Shown piece by piece: positions 1 to 5,282 of a DNA stretch of 5,282 nucleotides. Source of the stretch: Fusobacteriales bacterium (GTDB lineage Bacteria; Fusobacteriota; Fusobacteriia; Fusobacteriales; Leptotrichiaceae); assembly GCA_031285605.1 (NCBI GenBank), contig JAITVW010000013.1, positions 1 through 5,282 of the forward strand, written 5' to 3'. The stretch's first letter is position 1, and every line of letters starts with the position of its first letter. The translations under genes and the position numbers were made by a program. A model generated the notes under the pieces. That model saw nothing but the letters and a program-made list of their open reading frames with translations. It searched no databases and was not told where the DNA came from.

Positions 1-977
1 GTAGAATAATAAAGCATCATATTATCCCCAAAATTATTTTTATATTCATTGGGATTCTTAAGCTCCCCGTTTATAACCGCAAGAAGGACTCCGCTTGGTC
101 TCGTATGCTCGTCCAATTCTCCGTTTTCCAGAATTCTGTCCTTCAAATCTCCTATAAAAGACTTTTTCTTTCCAAACAATCCTTTTTGGGCAAGTACATC
201 CACTGCGTACTCCCATCTTATCCAGGCGAATTCCAGCTCTACATTATCCGAATAACCTATTTTCATTACTTCCTCTTCGTCTTTAGGACCGTTTACTATT
301 GCATTGACTACCACTGTATTTAATATATTATTGCATTTTTCGGCAAGTTCATTTTTTATATTTAAAAATTCAAATTCTACACTTCCAAATCTTCTTACTC
401 CGTGAGTATGAAGCCATGCCATGCCATTCTCAGGAATATAATGTGTAGAATACATTATCCCCGGCGAAGGCGGTATATTTGTGGAAGCTATCATTTCCAG
501 CTGTTCTCCTTCAAGAAGCTTATATGCTGACATATCCGCCGCAAGATAATTATCACTGCTTAGTGTATATAAAACTTTCAGCTGAAGATGATATGCTTCT
601 ATCGGTATATTATCATAGACCATTTTTGTCATTATCATGTTGCCGCACTGATTTATTTTTTCCATATATTCTGAAAAACAGCCTCCTGAAAGGCTGTTAT
701 AGCTTTCGACGCTTCTCTTCAGAATATCTGTCATTTCCAAAACTCTTATTTCTACTTCATATTCATTATCCATGTACTCTATTTTAGCAATAAGGGTATT
801 AATTTCAATGTTCCCGTTGTCTTCTTTTAAATTCTTAACTGAAAAAAGAGCGCTTTTTTCAAGTTTTTCCTTTAAATTCTCAAATTCAAGGTCATTCCCT
901 GCCTTAGGTATAACCCCTATAAATGATTCCTCAAGAATCTTTTTTTCCAGCACTGCTTTATATTCATCTTCCTCCAT
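1..977 (-). CDS. N-terminal part (325 codons) of a protein of unknown function, possibly DUF4026 family; runs off the left edge
   Basis: An open frame without stops runs from an ATG at 977-975 to the window edge, so the C-terminus is missing. The start is well supported: AAAGGAG lies 7 nt upstream (985-991), and an extended -10 element lies just above it. The protein opens with MEEDEYKAVLEKKILEES and is acidic and soluble, with no signal peptide or membrane segment. Recognisable stretches are SFIGVIPKAGN (about residues 18-28), IPPSPGIMYSTHYIPENG followed by WLHTHGVRRFGSVEFEFL in the middle, and FAWIRWEYAVDVLAQKGLFG nearer the visible end. The WLHTHG...FGS...E block resembles my recollection of DUF4026 proteins, which have no known biochemical role; this family call is uncertain. 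It stands alone as far as can be seen, separated from the next gene by about 780 bases of decayed sequence. Confidence 0.85.
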   Translation of the reverse strand, partial: MEEDEYKAVLEKKILEESFIGVIPKAGNDLEFENLKEKLEKSALFSVKNLKEDNGNIEINTLIAKIEYMDNEYEVEIRVLEMTDILKRSVESYNSLSGGCFSEYMEKINQCGNMIMTKMVYDNIPIEAYHLQLKVLYTLSSDNYLAADMSAYKLLEGEQLEMIASTNIPPSPGIMYSTHYIPENGMAWLHTHGVRRFGSVEFEFLNIKNELAEKCNNILNTVVVNAIVNGPKDEEEVMKIGYSDNVELEFAWIRWEYAVDVLAQKGLFGKKKSFIGDLKDRILENGELDEHTRPSGVLLAVINGELKNPNEYKNNFGDNMMLYYS

Positions 978-1000
978 ATATTCACTCCTTTAGCTTTATA

Positions 1001-1016
1001 ATTAAATATTATATCA
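1001..1016 (-). promoter_or_regulatory. Extended -10 promoter of the DUF4026-like gene
   Basis: On the minus strand the sequence reads TGATATAAT (1016-1008), an exact TGnTATAAT extended -10 element. It predicts transcription starting near 1001 and a leader of roughly 24 nt that contains the AAAGGAG ribosome binding site. No good -35 hexamer is present at 16-18 bp, which is tolerated when the TG extension is present. Confidence 0.6.
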
Positions 1017-1084
1017 TAGTTTACAAAATTTTCTGTATTTCTTTTACTAAAGTTTTTCTTGACTTTTCTCTTCAAAGTTTTATT

Positions 1085-1098
1085 TAACAGTACTGTTA
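1085..1098. repeat. Perfect 14-bp palindrome, operator-like
   Basis: TAACAGTACTGTTA is identical to its reverse complement and has higher GC than its surroundings. It has no spacer, so it cannot form a good RNA hairpin and looks more like a dimeric repressor or activator site. It lies about 85-98 bp upstream of the predicted start of the minus-strand gene at 977, and about 230 bp before the META pseudogene on the plus strand. Which gene it would serve is unknown. The ACAGT/ACTGT half-sites recur, 14 bp apart, at 4050-4073. Confidence 0.45.
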
Positions 1099-1101
1099 CG
1101 A

Positions 1102-1136
1102 TTAGATATATTAAATTTTAAGTTTAATATATCTAA
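1102..1136. repeat. 14-bp inverted repeat with 7-nt spacer
   Basis: Arms TTAGATATATTAAA (1102-1115) and TTTAATATATCTAA (1123-1136) are perfect complements around a 7-nt loop. On the minus strand the hairpin begins one base after the TAG stop (1140-1138) of the 45-codon coding remnant, the position expected of a 3' end structure. It has only one G-C pair per arm and no following U-tract, so it is not a canonical intrinsic terminator. It may instead be a processed 3' hairpin or a protein-binding site. Confidence 0.45.
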
Positions 1137-1137
1137 A

Positions 1138-1275
1138 CTAATAATATGAAAAAATTTTATTTTTTACAGTGTTGTTAATGATGACTTCGGCACCATAATC
1201 TTTTATATTCATGGTTCGATTACAACAAATCAGTCTTTTATCAGCTCTCACAGCTTCAACACGATATGTATTATC
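1138..1275 (-). pseudogene. Possible 3' remnant of an unidentified minus-strand gene
   Basis: A 45-codon open stretch without a usable start ends in TAG at 1140-1138. Its translation includes TYRVEAVRADKRLI and later MNIKDYGAEVIINNTVKNKI, a balanced alternating composition that looks like beta-rich protein and unlike random AT-rich translation. The region is also less AT-rich than the flanking DNA. The frame is closed upstream by TAA at 1278-1276, and no continuation was found further up. An inverted repeat follows the stop directly. I do not recognise the family. The reading as a gene relic is inference from composition and position; it could also be chance. Confidence 0.35.
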
Positions 1276-1324
1276 TTAAATATATAGTTTTTTTTATATT
1301 TGGCTTAAATATTGTATAATTACT

Positions 1325-1734
1325 TTGCATATTTTATTTATTTCAGTTTTACTGGTTTTCAGCTGCTGCAGCACTATAAATAATTCAAAAAATAATATAT
1401 CCTCACTTGATGAAAATTAGCAGACATATCAGAAGAAAAGAGCTCTCCAAAGCCTGACGGTCAAAGATTTGGAGAATTCGCCCTGAATATCGGTATAGAT
1501 TCAATAAACGGTTCCTCTGGAATCAATTCATTCTTCTGTTCATTGCAGTTAACAATGGCAGGATTACTATGAAAGGAACAGCCGGAGCTCTAATGGCATG
1601 ACCTGAAGAGTTTATGAAATTGGAAGGAAGATATTTAAAAGCGTTAAATAATTAAAAGTTAAAAAATCATTGAAAATACCCTCAAAATCAAATTTGATAC
1701 CAACACATTGACTTTTCAAAAAATCAGTCAGTAA
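1325..1734 (+). pseudogene. Decayed META-domain (HslJ-like) lipoprotein gene
   Basis: The pieces join into one protein only by crossing frames. First, 1325-1417 gives a lipoprotein leader, LFISVLLVFSCCS, with the lipobox cysteine at 1364-1366, then SSLDEN and a TAG at 1418. A second frame (1447-1542) gives PKPDGQRFGEFALNIG and then IDSINGSSGINSFF. A third frame (1545-1652) gives AVNNGRITMKGTAGALMA, a TGA at 1599 where the family has Gly, then PEEFMKLEGRYLKALNN. The first two frames are offset and a fourth piece (1666-1734) returns to the second frame with IENTLKIKFDTNTLTFQKIS and TAA. META domains typically carry the order G-(V/I)-N, then a MxAGPE-like motif, then LK-L and a short beta-strand end, which matches. 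The lesions look like single-base or two-base deletions plus point mutations. No convincing ATG or ribosome binding site remains. Intact relatives would be outer-membrane or periplasmic lipoproteins of poorly known role. It converges on the AraC gene, 24 bases away. Confidence 0.8.
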
Positions 1735-1758
1735 TTCCATAAAACGGTTTTTAGCTTT

Positions 1759-2742
1759 CTATAGATTTAGATCATTTTTTATTTTTAGTATTTTTTTAAT
1801 TTTTACTTCCAACGGGTATACTCCATAGTGTTTTTTGAAAATCTGTGAAAAGTAACCGTAATTTTCATAGCCTATCAGATTTGCCACTTCCGATACCTTC
1901 AGTCCTTCATCACTAAGCATATTGTAGGCTCTGTCAAGTTTAATGTTTTTAAGAAATTCATGCATTCCCATTCCGGTCTTTTCTCTAAATTTTTTACTTA
2001 ATTCTCCTCTGTTCATGTAAAACTTTTTGTGTATTTTTGCCAGTAAATCAGGCTCATTATAATTATTCTCCATATAATCCACAACATCTTCAAATACATC
2101 GTTGTCATGACTGTCTATTTCAATAAGAGTCTTCATAAAAACTGTTATTATACCGCCCATACCTTCATTTACCTTGGAAAAGGCAAAAAATTTCTTTCCC
2201 CATTTTGCTTCATACTTCATTACCAGATCAAGTATATTAAGAAGTTTTTTCTGGGTATTTCTAATGAATTTTTTTTCGTTAGGCACCAGATTTTCTCTCA
2301 GATAACGGACACTTTTTTCTACTTCTTTGTCTTCGCTAAAATTTTCCAGATAATCTTTACTTAATATCAGCATAAGCAATTTTATTTTTGTTTCAGGTTT
2401 AGGAATAAGAACTTCTGTTGTTCTCCTTCCGCCATAACTCAGAAATAATTCTCCTGCTTTCAGACTGTAGCTTTCTTCATCAGGAAATTTCACTGTCATC
2501 GCTCCTTCTTTTAAAAAACGTATTATTAAACAGTCTTCAAAATCTTTATTATTATATTCACAGTAACTCCTAAATCTGGCTTCCATCTTAAGTAACTCCA
2601 CGCCTTCACACATTATCTGATGAATAATATTTATCTTATCATCACCATTTAATACATGGTATTCACTTTCCGTCAAACCTATCTCCACTTCATCTGCCAT
2701 ATGTTTAAGTGATTTCAGATGTTGCTGACAGTAGTTTTTCAT
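1759..2742 (-). CDS. AraC-family transcriptional regulator
   Basis: A 327-aa cytoplasmic DNA-binding protein. The last ~110 residues form the AraC double helix-turn-helix: the first around 233-257 (LLAKIHKKFYMNRGELSKKF), the second around 282-312, with the family signature IGYENYGYFSQIFKKHYGVY at about 290-309. The usual C-terminal P-x-x-(Y/F)-R ending is replaced by YPLEVKI. The N-terminal ~210 residues are divergent and probably hold ligand binding or dimerisation; a short stretch near 96-105 (KAGELFLSYG) resembles the turn of a cupin-like sensor barrel. A longer frame opens at ATGATG (2772), but only the ATG at 2742 has a ribosome binding site, so I start there. It has its own promoter in the gap below the deacetylase gene. 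Its target is unknown; nearby candidates are the deacetylase unit or the now-dead META lipoprotein. The effector cannot be predicted. Confidence 0.93.
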   Translation of the reverse strand: MKNYCQQHLKSLKHMADEVEIGLTESEYHVLNGDDKINIIHQIMCEGVELLKMEARFRSYCEYNNKDFEDCLIIRFLKEGAMTVKFPDEESYSLKAGELFLSYGGRRTTEVLIPKPETKIKLLMLILSKDYLENFSEDKEVEKSVRYLRENLVPNEKKFIRNTQKKLLNILDLVMKYEAKWGKKFFAFSKVNEGMGGIITVFMKTLIEIDSHDNDVFEDVVDYMENNYNEPDLLAKIHKKFYMNRGELSKKFREKTGMGMHEFLKNIKLDRAYNMLSDEGLKVSEVANLIGYENYGYFSQIFKKHYGVYPLEVKIKKILKIKNDLNL

Positions 2743-2748
2743 AATTTT

Positions 2749-2754
2749 ACCTCC
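2749..2754 (-). promoter_or_regulatory. Ribosome binding site fixing the AraC-gene start at 2742
   Basis: GGAGGT on the minus strand lies 6 nt before the ATG at 2742-2740. The upstream in-frame ATGATG at 2772-2767 is preceded by an A/T-rich stretch and TTGCC, with no purine-rich site, and the GGAGGT itself would fall inside the longer reading frame. This supports translation from 2742. Confidence 0.75.
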
Positions 2755-2826
2755 AAGCTTTATATTCATCATAAAGGCAATTTTTATAATAATTTTTTAT
2801 TGTCGGAAATTTTTCTTTCCCCTTCT

Positions 2827-2854
2827 AATATACCTGATTTGAGTTAATTGTCAA
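2827..2854 (-). promoter_or_regulatory. Near-consensus sigma-70-type promoter of the AraC gene
   Basis: Minus strand: TTGACA (2854-2849), 16-bp spacer, TATATT (2832-2827). Transcription should begin near 2820, giving a leader of about 78 nt. The 5' end of that leader (2820-2805) can fold as GGAAA-6 nt-TTTCC. A full -35 match suggests expression independent of the deacetylase transcript above it. Confidence 0.7.
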
Positions 2855-2872
2855 GTTATTTATACCTAACTT
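2853..2872. promoter_or_regulatory. Candidate operator overlapping the AraC-gene -35
   Basis: AAGTTA (2853-2858) and TAACTT (2867-2872) form a 6-bp inverted repeat with an 8-bp spacer, overlapping the -35 hexamer and lying upstream of it. Position fits autoregulation or another regulator, but a 6-bp repeat in AT-rich DNA can occur by chance. Confidence 0.25.
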
Positions 2873-2906
2873 TCTATTTATAATTCAATTAATTTTTTCA
2901 CATAAT

Positions 2907-3737
2907 CTATTTTCTATGCTGAAATTTTGGACTGTAAACTGTAAGTTCTTCAAAGTCATATCCTCTGCTTTTGTAAAAATCTATTATCGACTGCAGTGCA
3001 TCTGCCGTGGTCATCTTTGCAGTACTGTCATGCATTAATAAATTTATTTTTGCCGCATTACAGCTTGTGGCATTTTTTACCAATATATCTACGGGACGTC
3101 TGCTTCCTGCTGCATCAGTACTGTCGCAATTCCAGTCTTGATACACAAATCCTTCATCGTTTAATCGGTCAATTATTTTTCTGAGTGTAGCTTTTTTTAT
3201 TATGGGATTGCTGGAACCGCCGGGAAATCTGGTAACTTTTGCATCTACTCCTGTTTTTTCCATTACTGCATCGTGAATTTTATACAAATCCTTAAAAAAT
3301 GCTTCTTCCGATGCATAAACTTCTTTATAATTATGAGAATATGAATGAAGCGCTATTGCATGCCCTTCCTCCACTATCCTCTTATACATATTGGAATTAT
3401 GTCCTATTACAAAAAAAGTACCTTTTATGTTGTTTTTTTTCAGAATAGCAAGAATTTTTTCTGTATTCTGCGGCGTAGGACCATCATCAAATGTAAGATA
3501 AACTACTTTTTTATTTGCTGTCTGCTCTGCAAGCTCTGACCTTAGTCCTCTATTTTCTTCCTCAAGTTTCACTAATATGTCATTAGTCTTTTTTTCCTTT
3601 TCATCAAGTGCCGCAATTTCTGTTTTTAATCCTTTTATTTTATCTACGGTTTTTTTATTGTCAAGTAAAATACGTCCTGCATCTCCCAATGCAAAAATAC
3701 TTACTGCCAACATAAGAAAGATTATTACTTTTTTCAT
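2907..3737 (-). CDS. NodB-domain polysaccharide (peptidoglycan-type) deacetylase with N-terminal coiled coil
   Basis: A 276-aa secreted or membrane-anchored metal-dependent deacetylase of carbohydrate esterase family 4, which removes N-acetyl groups from GlcNAc/MurNAc-type glycans. Residues 1-18 are a signal peptide or anchor (MKKVIIFLMLAVSIFALG). Residues ~28-75 are charged heptad-like sequence predicted as coiled coil (KLEEENRGLRSELAEQ). The NodB domain spans ~78-265 and all classical motifs are present: TFDDGP at 82-87 (D84 likely catalytic base, D85 metal ligand), HSYSH at 131-135 (metal ligands H131, H135), RFPGG at 170-174, DWNCD at 201-205, and LLMHD at 233-237 (H236). It should therefore be active. 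Its ATG shares a base with the stop of the upstream small gene (TAATG), with GAAGG 9 nt upstream, so translation is probably coupled. Peptidoglycan is the likely substrate by family and location, but a surface or exopolysaccharide is possible. No clear terminator follows the TAG. Confidence 0.93.
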   Translation of the reverse strand: MKKVIIFLMLAVSIFALGDAGRILLDNKKTVDKIKGLKTEIAALDEKEKKTNDILVKLEEENRGLRSELAEQTANKKVVYLTFDDGPTPQNTEKILAILKKNNIKGTFFVIGHNSNMYKRIVEEGHAIALHSYSHNYKEVYASEEAFFKDLYKIHDAVMEKTGVDAKVTRFPGGSSNPIIKKATLRKIIDRLNDEGFVYQDWNCDSTDAAGSRRPVDILVKNATSCNAAKINLLMHDSTAKMTTADALQSIIDFYKSRGYDFEELTVYSPKFQHRK

Positions 3738-3958
3738 TACTTCTTACCTTCTTTCAGTGCCTTGTTTTCATCTTCAAATCTTTTTAGCTTTATTTCCCTG
3801 AACCTGAATTGTTCTTCCTTTTCTTTTTTCGCGGCAAGTAATTTTAATACTTCTTTCTCATTGACGCCTTTTTTTATACTAACTACAAAATGTGAATAAT
3901 ATTCAGCTGCTCCTAAGCTCATCAACACTGCTGACAATGTTACCGCTGCTTTTTTCAT
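3737..3958 (-). CDS. Small exported or membrane-anchored coiled-coil protein, coupled to the deacetylase
   Basis: A 73-aa protein of unknown family. The ATG at 3958-3956 follows AAGGAGG (3969-3963) at only 4 nt, a strong site. Residues 1-18 (MKKAAVTLSAVLMSLGAA) are a signal peptide or single membrane segment. Residues ~33-73 are almost entirely charged and helix-forming (VLKLLAAKKEKEEQFRFREI), ending in FEDENKALKEGKK. Its stop TAA overlaps the deacetylase ATG by one base, so the two are very likely co-translated in fixed ratio. The tail FEDENKALKE resembles LEEENRGLRS in the stalk of the deacetylase; both proteins share a leader followed by a charged helix. I infer a partner or scaffold for the deacetylase through coiled-coil pairing, or a duplicated stalk module. 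It is the first gene of the unit. Confidence 0.8.
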   Translation of the reverse strand: MKKAAVTLSAVLMSLGAAEYYSHFVVSIKKGVNEKEVLKLLAAKKEKEEQFRFREIKLKRFEDENKALKEGKK

Positions 3959-4046
3959 TTTTCCTCCTTGAATTACAATTTCACATACTTGAATAGTACC
4001 ATCTGTTTAAATTTTTTCAATTATATTTTATTATAACTCTAATTTA

Positions 4047-4076
4047 TATACAGTATTATAAATAAACAACTGTAAA
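4047..4076 (-). promoter_or_regulatory. Weak candidate promoter for the small-protein/deacetylase unit
   Basis: Minus strand TTTACA (4076-4071), 18-bp spacer, TGTATA (4052-4047) is the best pair found upstream of the unit. It would start transcription near 4040 and leave a leader of about 80 nt. It is embedded in the inverted repeat TACAGT (4049-4054) / ACTGTA (4069-4074), which could be an operator. Other TATAAT matches (such as 4060-4055) lack a -35, and in DNA this AT-rich the choice is uncertain. Confidence 0.3.
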
Positions 4077-4289
4077 TCTTCCCGGAAAATATATATAATT
4101 TTTTTCTATTATTGACTAAAAAGAAAAAAGTAATAATACAGCAACAATAATAAAGAGATTCAATCTCATTTTATAATAACTGAAACTGAAAAATCAGATT
4201 TTTTGAATTTAAATACCCCCGTTTCATTTTTATTTTAATGTATATTATAATAAATCATTATAACATATTTTTAATTTAAATAATAATAT
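4077..4289. other. AT-rich intergenic spacer without a gene
   Basis: No open frame of coding character is visible on either strand. The notable items are a plus-strand promoter-like pair TTGACT (4112-4117), 16 bp, TAATAC (4134-4139), and further along a small CTGA-AAAA-TCAG hairpin followed by a run of six T. Together these could bound a short plus-strand RNA, but each element is weak. A CCCCC run interrupts the AT-rich sequence near 4216-4220. Confidence 0.5.
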
Positions 4290-4330
4290 AAATTACAAAA
4301 GCAGTATCTAATTTCCACTCCAATACTGCT
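4290..4330 (-). terminator. Intrinsic terminator of the TPR-like gene
   Basis: On the minus strand, AGCAGTAT (4330-4323) pairs perfectly with ATACTGCT (4307-4300) across a 15-nt loop. The stem is followed by TTTTGTAATTT. The stem starts 9 nt after the TAA stop of the 283-aa gene, and preceding A-rich sequence could extend pairing with the U-tract. This separates the TPR-like gene from the small-protein/deacetylase unit. Confidence 0.8.
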
Positions 4331-4339
4331 CTTTTACCA

Positions 4340-5191
4340 TTAAGTATTCATTTTTGCTTTTATCATATTTTCCAGTTCTTTTACTTTTCTATACTGATTC
4401 CGTAAAGTCTCGTCAGAATGTCCTTCAAGGTCAATATACTTTTCCAGTGCTTCTCCCAAATAATAAAGTTCATGCACAGCCTCCACGTTCTCGGCAAAAT
4501 ACTTCAAAGGCTGGTCAAGTATCTCCTGAAAATCATCTACTACAGCCTGATAACATTTCAGTGCTGTTTCCATTTCACCTATTTTGCTGTTAGCTAATCC
4601 CATATTATATGTACTTCTCGCTATTTCATAAGAATAATGACGCTTTATTGCAAATACTATTCTTGACTGTATAAGCCTTGAATTATAATAATTTTTATAA
4701 TCCCTTATTATATCAAAATAATTCGCCAAAAAATCATTCCACACATCAATACATGCCCCGTCCAGCCATACCATACCGTTAATCGGCTTTTTCGGATATC
4801 CGTCTGACTCTTCCTGTACCTTCATTACTCCTGCGATACTCAGCTGCATCAATAAATCCGCATATTTTCTGACATCTTCATTATCTGCACTGTTTTTGTC
4901 CAATACGGCCTGAAAATAAAATCCCAACTCTCCTATATTTTTATATAACTCAGCACCTGTCTGAAAGAGAAGATTAAAATTAATCTTTCTGGGCTCCAGA
5001 AAATTTTTCAGCACAGAACTCATTATTATATATGGCTTTCTCTCATTTGGTATTAATTTATCAAATTCTGAAACTGCCTGTTTGAAGTCCAGATTCTCCA
5101 CTGCTGCCATAATACTTGGAAAATGGGTATTTTCTCTATAACTTCTGTTCGGAAAGTATAAATCCTGAATTCCTCTTTGCTCTCCCGGCAT
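4340..5191 (-). CDS. Hypothetical TPR-like helical protein, 283 aa
   Basis: A soluble, mostly helical protein with no signal peptide or membrane segment, so probably cytoplasmic. The start at 5191 is supported by AAGGAG (5205-5200) 8 nt upstream. One stretch, about residues 191-224 (ARSTYNMGLANSKIGEMETA, then LKCYQAVVDDF), fits a tetratricopeptide repeat, with small residues at G198, A200, G205 and A210 and the aromatic at Y214. Earlier helices (residues ~28-100) may form degenerate repeats. TPR folds usually bind partner proteins or peptides, so an adaptor role is possible, but no catalytic motif or named family is recognised; residues ~138-160 (NGMVWLDGACIDVWNDFLAN) are the most distinctive segment. 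It is monocistronic as seen: a terminator follows and a long inverted repeat precedes it. Confidence 0.85.
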   Translation of the reverse strand: MPGEQRGIQDLYFPNRSYRENTHFPSIMAAVENLDFKQAVSEFDKLIPNERKPYIIMSSVLKNFLEPRKINFNLLFQTGAELYKNIGELGFYFQAVLDKNSADNEDVRKYADLLMQLSIAGVMKVQEESDGYPKKPINGMVWLDGACIDVWNDFLANYFDIIRDYKNYYNSRLIQSRIVFAIKRHYSYEIARSTYNMGLANSKIGEMETALKCYQAVVDDFQEILDQPLKYFAENVEAVHELYYLGEALEKYIDLEGHSDETLRNQYRKVKELENMIKAKMNT

Positions 5192-5214
5192 ATTTTCATC
5201 TCCTTAATTTTTTA

Positions 5215-5272
5215 TTTTATATATGTTAAAATTCTTATTTGTCTGATCATAAAAATTTTAACATATATAAAA
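5215..5272. repeat. Perfect 19-bp inverted repeat upstream of the TPR-like gene
   Basis: Arms TTTTATATATGTTAAAATT (5215-5233) and AATTTTAACATATATAAAA (5254-5272) are exact complements around a 20-nt spacer. The near arm ends about 10 nt before the AAGGAG site of the gene starting at 5191. Neither strand shows a T-run after the stem, so an intrinsic terminator is unlikely. It could be a regulator-binding site overlapping the promoter or a 5' leader hairpin. The core ATATATGTTAAA is close to the ATATATTAAA in the arm of the repeat at 1102-1136. Confidence 0.6.
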
Positions 5273-5282
5273 AGGTTTGTAT

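Noticed and set aside
49..993. Several plus-strand open frames of 68-102 codons
   Set aside because: They lie antisense to the continuous minus-strand frame from 977 to the edge, lack ribosome binding sites and have Phe/Ser/Leu-rich translations typical of antisense shadows.
1315..1320. TATAAT as a promoter for the META pseudogene
   Set aside because: It lies only 4 bases before the first possible TTG of the remnant and has no -35 hexamer at a proper distance; TATAAT is common by chance in this AT-rich DNA.
1709..1731. TGACT/AGTCA repeat as a terminator between the META relic and the AraC gene
   Set aside because: The stem is only 5 bp, lies inside the META coding relic and is not followed by a T-run on either strand.
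2107..2364. Plus-strand 85-codon frame inside the AraC gene
   Set aside because: Antisense to a confident AraC-family coding region; the translation is Phe/Tyr/Lys-rich and has no ribosome binding site.
2996..3801. Plus-strand frames of 62-74 codons across the deacetylase and small-protein genes
   Set aside because: Antisense to coding regions with intact catalytic motifs and strong start signals.
4155..4167. GAGAT-tca-ATCTC hairpin as a terminator
   Set aside because: Stem of 5 bp with a 3-nt loop and an interrupted T-run; not attached to any gene end.
4354..4593. Plus-strand 79-codon frame inside the TPR-like gene
   Set aside because: Antisense shadow of a well-supported gene with its own terminator and ribosome binding site.
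1..5282. CRISPR array, tRNA/rRNA, insertion sequence or prophage
   Set aside because: No regularly spaced repeats, no tRNA-like cloverleaf or conserved rRNA stretches, and no transposase, integrase or terminal repeats flanking genes were seen.

Overview
The window is very AT-rich. It has short intergenic spacers, strong AAGGAG/GGAGGT ribosome binding sites and lysine/glutamate/isoleucine/asparagine-rich proteins. A decayed META-domain lipoprotein gene and a periplasmic NodB deacetylase with a coiled-coil stalk fit a low-GC, outer-membrane-bearing anaerobe of the Fusobacteriota (Leptotrichia/Sebaldella type). That assignment is an impression from composition and protein style, not a search result. 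All five intact or edge-truncated genes lie on the minus strand; the only convincing plus-strand gene is dead.

In transcription order of the minus strand (right to left): a 283-aa TPR-like protein of unknown function (5191-4340) sits below a perfect 19-bp inverted repeat and ends in a clear intrinsic terminator (4330-4290). An AT-rich spacer of about 380 bases follows. Then comes a two-gene unit: a 73-aa exported or membrane-anchored coiled-coil protein (3958-3737) whose stop codon overlaps the start of a 276-aa NodB-type polysaccharide deacetylase (3737-2907) in a TAATG junction. Downstream is an AraC-family regulator (start most likely 2742, end 1759) with its own near-consensus promoter (2854-2827).

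The stretch 978-1758 has no intact gene. Reading all frames shows a recently decayed META-domain (HslJ-like) lipoprotein gene on the plus strand (1325-1734), with at least three frameshifts and three stops. A shorter minus-strand coding remnant (1275-1138) ends directly at a 14-bp inverted repeat, beside a separate perfect 14-bp palindrome (1085-1098). At the left edge is the first 325 codons of a gene continuing out of the window (977 to <1), tentatively DUF4026-like, with an extended -10 promoter.

Functionally, the coupled small protein and deacetylase probably act together in the periplasm on cell-wall glycan. The AraC regulator may control a neighbour or an unlinked target. No RNA gene, CRISPR array, insertion sequence or complete mobile element was seen. 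The least ordinary items are the coupled coiled-coil/deacetylase pair, the META pseudogene and the unexplained inverted repeats.
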